A stretch of DNA of 64,000 bases from Vibrio hangzhouensis (GTDB lineage Bacteria; Pseudomonadota; Gammaproteobacteria; Enterobacterales; Vibrionaceae): NCBI RefSeq assembly GCF_900107935.1, contig NZ_FNVG01000012.1, forward strand, positions 1 through 64,000, given 5' to 3'. Position numbers and translations under genes: made by a program. Shown in pieces: positions 44,428-52,085 of this stretch; within the stretch, counting starts at the first letter, position 1, and every line of letters starts with the position of its first letter. The notes beneath the pieces were generated by a model that saw only the letters and a list, made by a program, of their open reading frames with translations, searched no databases and was not told the origin of the DNA.

Positions 44428-46107
44428 ATGGAGCGTTACGATTACATTGTCGTTGGTGGAGGCTCAGCGGGATGTGTGCTGGCTTCACGCCTTACTGAGG
44501 ATGAAACTATTTCAGTATGTCTGCTAGAGGCAGGTGGTAAAGATGACAGTGCCATTATTCACACACCGGTAGGTGTGGTGGCCATGGTGCCGACTAAGAT
44601 CAACAATTGGGCATTTGAAACGGTGCCGCAGTCTGGTCTTAATGGCCGTAAAGGGTATCAACCTAGAGGTAAAACTTTAGGTGGTTCAAGCTCTATTAAC
44701 GCGATGATGTATGCCCGAGGCCATAAGTACGATTATGATCTTTGGGCAAGCTTAGGTAACGAAGGGTGGAGCTATGAAGAGTGTTTGCCTTACTTCAAAA
44801 AGGCAGAACACAATGAAGAGTTAAAAGATGAGTTTCATGGTCAAGGTGGACCATTGAATGTCGCTAACCTGCGTTCACCAAGTCCTATGGTTGAACGCTA
44901 TCTTGATGCCTGTGAAGAGGTCGGCATTCCGCGTAATCCAGATGTGAATGGCGCCGAGCAATTCGGTGCCATGCGGACCCAAGTGACTCAATTAAATGGT
45001 GAGCGTTGCAGCGCAGCAAAAGCTTACCTTACCCCGAATCTTGATCGCCCTAATCTAACTGTTGTGACCAAAGCCACCACGCATAAAGTGCTGACGGAAG
45101 GTAAGCGCGCGGTGGGTGTGGAGTATGGCTCTAGAGGCAAGGTGTTTCGCATCTATTGCAAACATGAAGTGATATTGTCTGCAGGTGCGTTTGGCTCTCC
45201 GCAGATCCTGCAGCTTTCTGGTATTGGCGATAAAGCCGATCTAGAACCACACGGCATTGAGCAGGTACACCAGCTTTCAGGTGTAGGCAAGAACTTGCAA
45301 GACCACATCGACCTAATACATAGCTTTAAGACCTCAGCCAAGAATGAGACGTTTGGTATTTCACTGCAAATGCTCAACGATATCCGCAAGGCGTTACCGG
45401 AGTGGAAGAAGGAGCGCAAAGGCAAACTGAGTAGTAACATTGCTGAAGGGATTGGATTTTTCCGCTCTGGAGAAGGGGTAGATGTGCCCGACCTGGAGTT
45501 TGTCTTTTTGGTGGGTGTGGCTGACGATCATGCAAGAAAGGTTCATACTAGCCATGGGTTTAGCTGCCATGTGACACTGCTGAGACCTAAGAGTCGTGGC
45601 ACAGTTACCATCAAAAGTAGCAATCCATATGAGGCTCCGGCGATTGATCCCAACTTTTTCAGTCACCCTGATGACATGCCTTTAATGATCAAAGGGTGGA
45701 AAAAGCAGTATCAGATGTTGCAAAGCTCAGCCTTTGATGATGTGCGTGGTGACAACTTCTACCCTGTTGATCCTAATGATGATAAGGCGATTGAGCAAGA
45801 CATCCGAAACCGAGCCGATACTCAGTATCACCCGGTCAGTACTTGTAAAATGGGGCCAAAAGAGGATGAGCAAGCGGTAGTAGATAATCAAGGCCGAGTC
45901 TATGGTATCGAGCAGCTTCGTGTTATTGACGCTTCTATCATGCCAACCTTGGTTGGTGCAAATACCAATGCCCCAACCATCATGATGGCAGAGAAGATCG
46001 TTGAGCAAATCAAAAAGAGACACGCAGGCACTGTGAATAATTTGTACCGTCGAGTTGATTTATCTGTACATCAAGACGCGAATCTATCGGGAAGGGATTT
46101 TTCCTAG
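44428..46107 (+). CDS. GMC-family alcohol dehydrogenase (AlkJ-like)
   Basis: The 559-residue FAD enzyme has the dinucleotide motif VGGGSAGCVLASRL at residues 8-21, the GMC signature 'PRGKTLGGSSSINAM' (about 80-94), and the C-terminal 'YHPVSTCKMG' with the active-site His, followed by 'NTNAPTIMMAEK'. Size and sequence are close to Pseudomonas AlkJ, a membrane-associated alkanol dehydrogenase; choline dehydrogenase is the alternative. A decayed acyl-CoA ligase just upstream (an AlkK equivalent) favours fatty alcohol oxidation. The Shine-Dalgarno AGGAGG is strong. It could recycle alcohols released from the wax esters of the adjoining cassette. Confidence 0.85.
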   Translation: MERYDYIVVGGGSAGCVLASRLTEDETISVCLLEAGGKDDSAIIHTPVGVVAMVPTKINNWAFETVPQSGLNGRKGYQPRGKTLGGSSSINAMMYARGHKYDYDLWASLGNEGWSYEECLPYFKKAEHNEELKDEFHGQGGPLNVANLRSPSPMVERYLDACEEVGIPRNPDVNGAEQFGAMRTQVTQLNGERCSAAKAYLTPNLDRPNLTVVTKATTHKVLTEGKRAVGVEYGSRGKVFRIYCKHEVILSAGAFGSPQILQLSGIGDKADLEPHGIEQVHQLSGVGKNLQDHIDLIHSFKTSAKNETFGISLQMLNDIRKALPEWKKERKGKLSSNIAEGIGFFRSGEGVDVPDLEFVFLVGVADDHARKVHTSHGFSCHVTLLRPKSRGTVTIKSSNPYEAPAIDPNFFSHPDDMPLMIKGWKKQYQMLQSSAFDDVRGDNFYPVDPNDDKAIEQDIRNRADTQYHPVSTCKMGPKEDEQAVVDNQGRVYGIEQLRVIDASIMPTLVGANTNAPTIMMAEKIVEQIKKRHAGTVNNLYRRVDLSVHQDANLSGRDFS

Positions 46108-46219
46108 TTTACTGCCTAGGTCACTCTTTGAGCTATTGTGTAAACATTTATGGCTGCTGTAAACTGGTCGGAGCACTGCTTGACGGTGACCTTCAATTAT
46201 CGAGAAAAAGGACTTTTCC

Positions 46220-46480
46220 ATGAGTGATCTCTCTTCCCAGTTCGAAGCGGCAGCCGACGCCGTAAAAACGTTGAAGCAACGGCCTGATGATGAAACGCTG
46301 TTGTCACTTTACGCCTACTACAAACAAGGCAGCACTGGCGATGTACAGGGCAGACGGCCTGGTCTGTTCGACTTTAAGGGTAGCGCCAAGTATGCAGCGT
46401 GGGAACGCTTGCGTGGCATGGAGTCAGATAAGGCTAAACAGGCATACGTCGACCTGGTCGAGCGTTTGGCCAGCGCCTGA
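46220..46480 (+). CDS. Acyl-CoA-binding protein (ACBP)
   Basis: This 86-residue four-helix-bundle protein has the expected length. Conserved residues include 'LYAYYKQGSTGDVQGRRPG' (acyl-CoA contacts), then AKYAAWERLRGM. ACBPs hold long-chain acyl-CoA in the cytosol and hand it to acyltransferases and reductases. They are sporadic in bacteria, mostly in lineages making storage lipids. It is the first gene of the G+C-rich lipid cassette, upstream of glutathione peroxidase and fatty acyl-CoA reductase, all on the + strand. Confidence 0.9.
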   Translation: MSDLSSQFEAAADAVKTLKQRPDDETLLSLYAYYKQGSTGDVQGRRPGLFDFKGSAKYAAWERLRGMESDKAKQAYVDLVERLASA

Positions 46481-46555
46481 TCAAGCAGATACAGTTCATC
46501 GGATCAGGCCTCTAATTTATTCTTCGCCGGGCTGCAGCCGTAAATCGCACAGACA

Positions 46556-46603
46556 TGTCTGATTGTCTGATTGTCTGATTGTCTGATTGTCTGATTGTCT
46601 GAT
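46556..46603. repeat. 8-bp tandem repeat (GATTGTCT x5 plus partial units)
   Basis: Five exact head-to-tail copies of GATTGTCT occupy 46561-46600, with TGTCT before and GAT after. The tract sits between the ACBP and glutathione peroxidase genes. Perfect identity suggests a variable-number repeat formed by slippage. It has no spacer structure and is not a CRISPR. Confidence 0.95.
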
Positions 46604-46702
46604 AGGTATAGCTCAAGGCAACACCACCTGATCCAGAACCGTTTTAGGGTGCCCTTTCTAATTTGTTGAGCTACACATATCAAAGGGATTAAAACCAAGT
46701 CA

Positions 46703-46724
46703 GTGTGAACTTTATGATTCACAC
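46703..46724 (+). promoter_or_regulatory. Inverted repeat upstream of the glutathione peroxidase gene
   Basis: GTGTGAA-N8-TTCACAC is an exact 7-bp dyad 47 bases before the start codon. It may be an operator, or an mRNA hairpin in the leader. The binding protein is unknown; the cassette's TetR protein is one candidate. Confidence 0.35.
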
Positions 46725-46770
46725 AGCGTAACAGCAGGTCTCCCATTTTCTAAACCAGAAGGGACTTTTG

Positions 46771-47310
46771 ATGTTTAGTAAAATCCAATATATCGCTGCT
46801 TTAGTCAGTGTTCCCTGGCAAAGTCGCGAAGGCAATGCCCACGATTTTAGTTTCGATACTATCGCTGGTGATGTGCTATCACTAGCCGATTACAAGGGCA
46901 AAGTAGTGCTGGTGGTCAATACTGCCTCAGAGTGCGGCTTTACCCCGCAGTACAAGCAATTGCAGACTTTGTGGGAAACCTATCGTGACCAGGGGTTAGT
47001 AATAGTCGGGGTGCCGTGTAACGATTTTGGAGGTCAGGAAAAAGCCTCCAATGCCAGTATCAATAGCTTCTGTGAACTTAACTTCGGGGTGACGTTCCCA
47101 CTAGCCGCAAAAACAAAGGTGAAAGGCAAAGGTCAGCACCCATTCTATACCTGGGCCGGGCAGCAAGTCGGTTTCGTGGGTAAACCGCGCTGGAACTTTC
47201 ACAAATTCCTGGTGAATAAAGACGGCAAACTGGTTGACTGGTTTTCGTCGACCACCAAACCCGATGCCCGGAAGCTGGTGAGAGCGATTGAGCGTGAGCT
47301 AGCCAAATAA
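46771..47310 (+). CDS. Glutathione peroxidase-family protein
   Basis: The protein has 179 residues from the ATG at 46771 (AAGGGA upstream); a TTG one codon earlier is ignored. The GPx catalytic set is present: peroxidatic Cys55 in 'NTASECGFTPQY', the 'FGGQE' Gln, and 'PRWNFHKFLV' with Trp and Asn. It has Cys, not selenocysteine, and a second Cys in 'VPCNDF', so it is likely thioredoxin-dependent. It reduces lipid or organic peroxides. The N-terminus is an unusual hydrophobic extension (MFSKIQYIAALVSVP) that may be a signal or anchor. Confidence 0.88.
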   Translation: MFSKIQYIAALVSVPWQSREGNAHDFSFDTIAGDVLSLADYKGKVVLVVNTASECGFTPQYKQLQTLWETYRDQGLVIVGVPCNDFGGQEKASNASINSFCELNFGVTFPLAAKTKVKGKGQHPFYTWAGQQVGFVGKPRWNFHKFLVNKDGKLVDWFSSTTKPDARKLVRAIERELAK

Positions 47311-47746
47311 CTCAAAAACGCGCCGGTCTTATTCATCGCCAATGCAATATGATCGGCTATACCGGCCAGACTTCTTTTTAATGCCCTTTTCAAAGCCCTT
47401 GTAATCACGGGTCAGAAGGCCGTCTTCTTTGAAGCTACAGTGAAACCCGAATCTCGGGTTTGTTCTGCTCTCAACATCACCCTGCTGATGGCAGAAGCGG
47501 CTTTTCTCGCAAGTTACTGTCAGGCAACACTTTTAAAACAACCTGTTCCTTGAGTATTTCATCCGGTCCAACATTGGCCGGCACATATCATAAACTAGCG
47601 CAGCTTATTTTTTGGCGTTTGTGTGGCCTAGTTAACACAAAGTGGTCGTACCAGTTTGCTATGCTTAAATGGCATAGGGAAATAATGTTGCCACGCGAAA
47701 TTGGCACGGTTAAATAAATGTTATGGAGGCTAGTCAAGGAATGAAT
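47311..47746 (+). other. Spacer between the peroxidase and fatty acyl-CoA reductase genes
   Basis: This 436-base gap contains a terminator hairpin AAACCCGA-ATC-TCGGGTTT at 47443-47461 with only a weak T-run. It also has an exact 7-bp dyad TTTGTGT-N10-ACACAAA at 47618-47641, about 105 bp before the reductase start, a plausible operator. No credible gene is seen. Confidence 0.5.
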
Positions 47747-49759
47747 ATGAACTACTTTATCACCGGGGCCAGCGGATTTATTGGCTTAAACCTCTTACAA
47801 CGGCTGACCAAACGGCCAGGAACCTTTTACCTGCTGGTTCGCAATGACGATAGCCAGATTAAGATCCTGAATGCGGCAAAACAGCTCGGGTTCCCAACGG
47901 ATCACCTGGTGTTTGTCCAGGGCGACTTGACCCAACCGAAGCTGGGGATCGCGACCCAGTGGATCGATCAACTCAGCAACTCCGTGACACATTTCTTCCA
48001 TCTAGCCGCAGTTTATTCGTTCGAAGCCGACAGTGACACTATCGACAACGTCAACATCGACGGTACCCGTCATGCGCTTCAGTTAGCTGAAAAACTGGGT
48101 GCCGGCTGTTTTCACCATGTCAGTTCGATAGCCGTCGCTGGCCAGTATCGTGGCTGGTTCCATGAAGATATGTTCGAGCAAGCTCATCCCGAGGGTCACA
48201 GTTACCTGACCAGTAAACTGGCCTCCGAGGCGCTGGTGCGTGAGCAGAGTGCATTACCATGGAAAATTTATCGGCCAGGGGTGGTGATCGGAGACTCGAA
48301 AACCGGTGCGGCCATGCGTATCGATGGTCCTTACTATTTCTTCAAGTTAATTCAGAAAATGCGCGATTCCCTGCCACAGTGGATGCCTATGCTTGGGCTT
48401 GAAGGGGGGCGCCTGAACCTGGTGCCGGTCGATTTTGTCACCGATGCCATGGATCATATTTCCCATCAGCCGGACTTGAACGGCCAGTGTTTTCATCTGA
48501 CCGATCCTGAGCCTTTCCGAGCCGGCGAGATAGTGAATATCTTCGCCCGCGCAGGACACGCGCCTCGGATGGCGATGCGGATTGACCTGCGTCTGCTGGA
48601 GCTACTGCCCGAAACGCTGCGCAAGGAGCTAGGCAATCAGCCCCTGTTAAAGCGTCTGGGCCAATCCCTGTGCCAGGAGTTCGGGATCCCGCCAGCGGTG
48701 GCCGCGTTTTTTACCACGCCAACGCTGTTTGACTGCCGCAATACCCAACGGGCCCTGGAAGGCACTAACATCAGCTGTCCAAGGCTTGACGATTACGCCC
48801 CGGCAATCTGGGATTACTGGGAGCGAAACCTGGACCCTGACCTGCATCTGGCGCGCAGTCTCAACGCACGGCTGAAGGGTAAAACGGTGATGATCACAGG
48901 CGCATCATCAGGCATAGGTAAAGCCGTTGCCCTTAAGCTAGCGAAGGCAGGGGGACAGATGTTGCTGGTGGCGCGTAACGCCGAACGACTGCAGGAGACG
49001 GTTCGCGAAGTCGAAGAGCTAGGTGGCAATGCGGCGGCATATTATTGCGACATTGCCGACCTTGAAGCCGTGGATGTCATGATGCAACTGGTTGGACAGC
49101 AGTTCGGTAAGGTCGATGTGTTGATCAATAACGCCGGTCATTCGATCCGCCGCCCGGTAATCAACTCACTAAACCGTTTCCACGATTATGAGCGCCTGAT
49201 GCAGATAAACTATTTCGGCGCACTGAGGCTTATCAACGGTTGTCTGCCCGGCATGATCGCCAGTAACGGTGGCCACATTATCAATATTTCGTCGATTTCA
49301 GTGCTGACCAATCCGCCACGCTTTGCTGCCTATGCTGCATCTAAAAGCGCGCTGGAAAGCTTCACCCGCTGTGCGGCTCCAGAGCTGATTGACTACAACA
49401 TACATATGACGACGATCCATATGCCCTTGGTCGACACGCCGATGCTTGAGCCGGTGGAAACCTATCGTTCGGTCTCAACTCTCAGCCCCGAAGAAGCAGC
49501 AGAGATGGTTGCCAAAGCTGTTATTGATCGGCCGAAGCGCGTCGCTACCCGGCTGGGTATGTTCGGTGCCTTGGTGCACGGGCTATTCCCGAAACTGGGT
49601 GAGCTGATCATGAACACTTATTTTCATATGTACCCAGACAAGCTGGATCAAAAGTACCGACCGGATCTACCCGAAGCTGAGGCTGCCCACGAAAATCAGC
49701 AGCAGATACAGCGGGAGATACAGGCCCTGTCCAGTTTTATCCGGGATATTCATCTGTAA
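47747..49759 (+). CDS. Two-domain fatty acyl-CoA reductase (alcohol-forming type)
   Basis: The protein has 670 residues from MNYFITG at 47747 (AAGGA six bases upstream); in-frame ATGs at 47723 and 47741 are alternatives. The N-terminal extended-SDR domain has TGASGFIG (about residues 5-12), 'YLTSK' and the conserved 'RPGVVIGDSKTG'. The second, classical SDR domain from about residue 380 has 'TGASSGIGKA', 'NNAG' and 'YAASKSA'. Architecture and wording closely follow the Marinobacter enzyme of about 660 residues that reduces fatty acyl-CoA to fatty alcohol. It would supply alcohol for the wax ester synthase encoded at 52-53.6 kb. Confidence 0.9.
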   Translation: MNYFITGASGFIGLNLLQRLTKRPGTFYLLVRNDDSQIKILNAAKQLGFPTDHLVFVQGDLTQPKLGIATQWIDQLSNSVTHFFHLAAVYSFEADSDTIDNVNIDGTRHALQLAEKLGAGCFHHVSSIAVAGQYRGWFHEDMFEQAHPEGHSYLTSKLASEALVREQSALPWKIYRPGVVIGDSKTGAAMRIDGPYYFFKLIQKMRDSLPQWMPMLGLEGGRLNLVPVDFVTDAMDHISHQPDLNGQCFHLTDPEPFRAGEIVNIFARAGHAPRMAMRIDLRLLELLPETLRKELGNQPLLKRLGQSLCQEFGIPPAVAAFFTTPTLFDCRNTQRALEGTNISCPRLDDYAPAIWDYWERNLDPDLHLARSLNARLKGKTVMITGASSGIGKAVALKLAKAGGQMLLVARNAERLQETVREVEELGGNAAAYYCDIADLEAVDVMMQLVGQQFGKVDVLINNAGHSIRRPVINSLNRFHDYERLMQINYFGALRLINGCLPGMIASNGGHIINISSISVLTNPPRFAAYAASKSALESFTRCAAPELIDYNIHMTTIHMPLVDTPMLEPVETYRSVSTLSPEEAAEMVAKAVIDRPKRVATRLGMFGALVHGLFPKLGELIMNTYFHMYPDKLDQKYRPDLPEAEAAHENQQQIQREIQALSSFIRDIHL

Positions 49760-49823
49760 GCCTGTGCTGGATTAAGCAGCAGGATAATCAGTAAACAGAA
49801 AATCAGACGACCAAGGAGTGGGA

Positions 49824-50330
49824 ATGAAACGAATCGAATTGGTTCATGCCTACGCGGCACCTCTGGATGAGGTGATCCGTTTTTTTAGCGAAACCGACCT
49901 TATCGAAGAGAAATATGCAAAGCTCGGAGCACATCATACTCAGGTCCGGGAACTGGCAGAAACCGACGACGGGTTCAGGACCCGCACCGAACGACAAGTG
50001 CCAGCCCAGGTACCATCGGTACTGAAAGCTGTGCTTGGCGCTTCGAATCAGATCCGTCAGCAGGAGCAGTGGCACTGGTTGGACGACGACACCATCTCCT
50101 GTGACCTGGTGGTGGAGATCGTCGGCGTGCCGGTGACGGTGCAAGGTGAAATGCGACTGATCGCCTTTGATGACAATCAACGCTGTGAGAACCACGTCAC
50201 CATCTCGGTATCAGCATCGCTGCCACTTATTGGCGGCACCCTGCGGGAGTTTGTTGCTAAGGATATCAAGCGTCTGGCCGAGGCCGAGTTTAAACATATT
50301 CAGCAGCAGATAGCAGTCAGCGCCGCGTAG
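49824..50330 (+). CDS. DUF2505 (START-like fold) protein
   Basis: The protein has 168 residues from the ATG at 49824, with AAGGAG five bases upstream. It matches DUF2505: 'LVHAYAAPLDEVIRFFSETD' at the start, then 'EQWHWLDDDTISCDLVVEI' and a last 'GGTLREFVAKDIKRLAEAEF' helix, a START/Bet v1-like lipid-binding layout. Related actinobacterial and marine proteins have no fixed function. Its place between the acyl-CoA reductase and a TetR regulator suggests hydrophobic-ligand binding or delivery. That role is inferred only. Confidence 0.8.
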   Translation: MKRIELVHAYAAPLDEVIRFFSETDLIEEKYAKLGAHHTQVRELAETDDGFRTRTERQVPAQVPSVLKAVLGASNQIRQQEQWHWLDDDTISCDLVVEIVGVPVTVQGEMRLIAFDDNQRCENHVTISVSASLPLIGGTLREFVAKDIKRLAEAEFKHIQQQIAVSAA

Positions 50331-50374
50331 TCAGGTAAATAACCGCGTTGATGTAACCGGAGTATGGAGGCCTA

Positions 50375-51007
50375 GTGAAGACCAAATCCAAGATCCTTGA
50401 GGCAAGCCGATGTCTGTTTAATCAGCACGGGGTTGAGCCCATTTCCAGCCTGCAGATCGCAACTGAGCTTGGGATCAGCCCTGGTAACCTGTATTACCAC
50501 TTTCGCGGCAAGGATGAGATCCTCGCTGTGTTGATCAGCGAATGTGACCAGCTGTTTGCCGACGATAGTCAGGCGTTTTCACGAGAGGTTGAGAGCCTGG
50601 AGGACTATTGGGCGTTTCTGCACCGACTGATGGAGCACTTCTTGCGTTACCAGTTTATCTTCAGGAGTCTGGATCACCTGCATTGTGACTCGCCGGCCCT
50701 TGGTCGGCGGATCCGCGCTCTGGTTCGTCGACTGAAGGGACTGATCATGACCATGCTGGAACAGCTGTCCAGTCTCGGCGTTTTACAGGTCGATCAAGCC
50801 GAGCAGACTATTCTGGCCGACAACCTGTTGCTGGTTGGCCTGCATTGGGCGCATTACCAAATTCTTCAGGATCCTGGCCTCGACGAGCCGGCACTGCTGC
50901 GAAAAGGCGTGATTCGCATGCTGACCCTGGTTTCTCCCTACGTGGCGCCTGAGCATGGGGCGGCACTGATTCAGCATCAGCGCTGGGCAGAGCAACTCAC
51001 GGGCTAG
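50375..51007 (+). CDS. TetR-family regulator of the lipid cassette
   Basis: The protein has 210 residues and starts at GTG with GGAGG five bases upstream. The N-terminal TetR HTH is clear (about residues 10-50, 'SLQIATELGISPGNLYYHFR'). The ligand domain is all-helical and ends 'QRWAEQLTG'. It is convergent with the lipase gene, so it closes the + strand half of the cassette. Fatty acids or acyl-CoAs are likely effectors by context (as for FadR-type TetR proteins), but this is inference. Confidence 0.88.
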   Translation: MKTKSKILEASRCLFNQHGVEPISSLQIATELGISPGNLYYHFRGKDEILAVLISECDQLFADDSQAFSREVESLEDYWAFLHRLMEHFLRYQFIFRSLDHLHCDSPALGRRIRALVRRLKGLIMTMLEQLSSLGVLQVDQAEQTILADNLLLVGLHWAHYQILQDPGLDEPALLRKGVIRMLTLVSPYVAPEHGAALIQHQRWAEQLTG

Positions 51008-51070
51008 GCTAAATTCATATCATCGAGAGCCGAATTCCCGCTGCTGAGCCCTCCAATATTAGAGTGCTTT

Positions 51071-52000
51071 TTAAGCAGCGGGTTCTTCGCCTTTTATCAC
51101 ATCGTGTTGCCGAAGAAAGTGGGCAATGCGGTCAATCGCTTCTCCGGCTTCACGGATCTGACTAAACAACGGATAAACATGGGGCATACCGTTACCCACA
51201 ATCAGCTCGATCGGGTGTTCGGCCTGTGTCAGTTTGTCGGCCAGACGAGTTGAATCATCCAGCAGGACCTCTTCAGAGCCTACCACGATCAGCGTGGGAG
51301 GAAGTTTCAAATAGTCGGCGTAAATGGGTGAAACCAAGGGATCCCTGGGCGGTGCACCGTTGAGATAAGTATTGCGCATCAGCAGCAGTGAGGGCAGATC
51401 GAAAAACGGATCGTCATTACGTTTTTCATAGGCGCTGTTTCCTGTCATCTCCATATCTGACACCGGCGAGAGCAACACTGCAGCGGCGGGTAGTGGCAAT
51501 TTACTCTGCTGAACCTGCAGTATGGTCCCGAGTACCAGATTGCCGCCGGCCGAATCGCCCATCAGGACGATCTGACTGCTGTCGTAGCCTGCTTTTAGCA
51601 GCGCGCGGTAGACCCTGTAGCAGTCATCGTGGGCTGCGGGATACGTATGCTCCGGAGCCAGACGGTAATCAACCATCAGGCCACGGGCAGAGATCTTCTG
51701 ACACACCCGAGCGATGAAGCTGCTGTGGGTATTCGGGCTGACAAAACAGAAGCCGCCGCCATGGAAATAGAGCAGCAGCAAGTTGTCGTCGGATGCTGGC
51801 ATGTCAACCCATTCACAGGGAATATCAGCCCAACTGCACGGGGAGCGCTTGATTAGTTTGGGAGCGTTGATAAGCGCGCCATACTGATCGATGTTGGTGA
51901 TCAGCTCTCGCATTTCATGTACATCGTTGCAGCGAGCCATACGTTGGCGCATAACGCGCTCAAGCACTTTGTTAAATGCCCGACTTTTCCAATGTGCCAT
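51071..52000 (-). CDS. HSL-family alpha/beta-hydrolase (lipase/esterase)
   Basis: The protein has 309 residues from the ATG at 52000 (GGGAGG upstream); the longer frame begins within the preceding spacer. The hormone-sensitive-lipase signatures are present: oxyanion HGGGF (about residue 79), the nucleophile elbow GDSAGG, and late Asp and His ('EVLLDDS', 'GMPHVYP'). It hydrolyses short- to long-chain esters, possibly wax esters or triacylglycerols. It lies 85 bases downstream of the wax ester synthase on the same strand, giving the cassette a mobilising arm. No signal peptide: cytoplasmic. Confidence 0.9.
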   Translation of the reverse strand: MAHWKSRAFNKVLERVMRQRMARCNDVHEMRELITNIDQYGALINAPKLIKRSPCSWADIPCEWVDMPASDDNLLLLYFHGGGFCFVSPNTHSSFIARVCQKISARGLMVDYRLAPEHTYPAAHDDCYRVYRALLKAGYDSSQIVLMGDSAGGNLVLGTILQVQQSKLPLPAAAVLLSPVSDMEMTGNSAYEKRNDDPFFDLPSLLLMRNTYLNGAPPRDPLVSPIYADYLKLPPTLIVVGSEEVLLDDSTRLADKLTQAEHPIELIVGNGMPHVYPLFSQIREAGEAIDRIAHFLRQHDVIKGEEPAA

Positions 52001-52085
52001 GTTTACCTCCCTGAACTGAGTAGGGGAACCCGTGCAGTCTTTCAATCTTCTCAACAGTATAGACGAACAAATCGGACCTTTAGTC

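Noticed and set aside
46556-46603. CRISPR-like repeat
   Set aside because: Units are 8 bp with no spacers and no cas genes are in the window.
46504-46746. A minus-strand frame encoding repeated SDNQTIR units
   Set aside because: It is only the translation of the 8-bp tandem repeat; there is no ribosome binding site.
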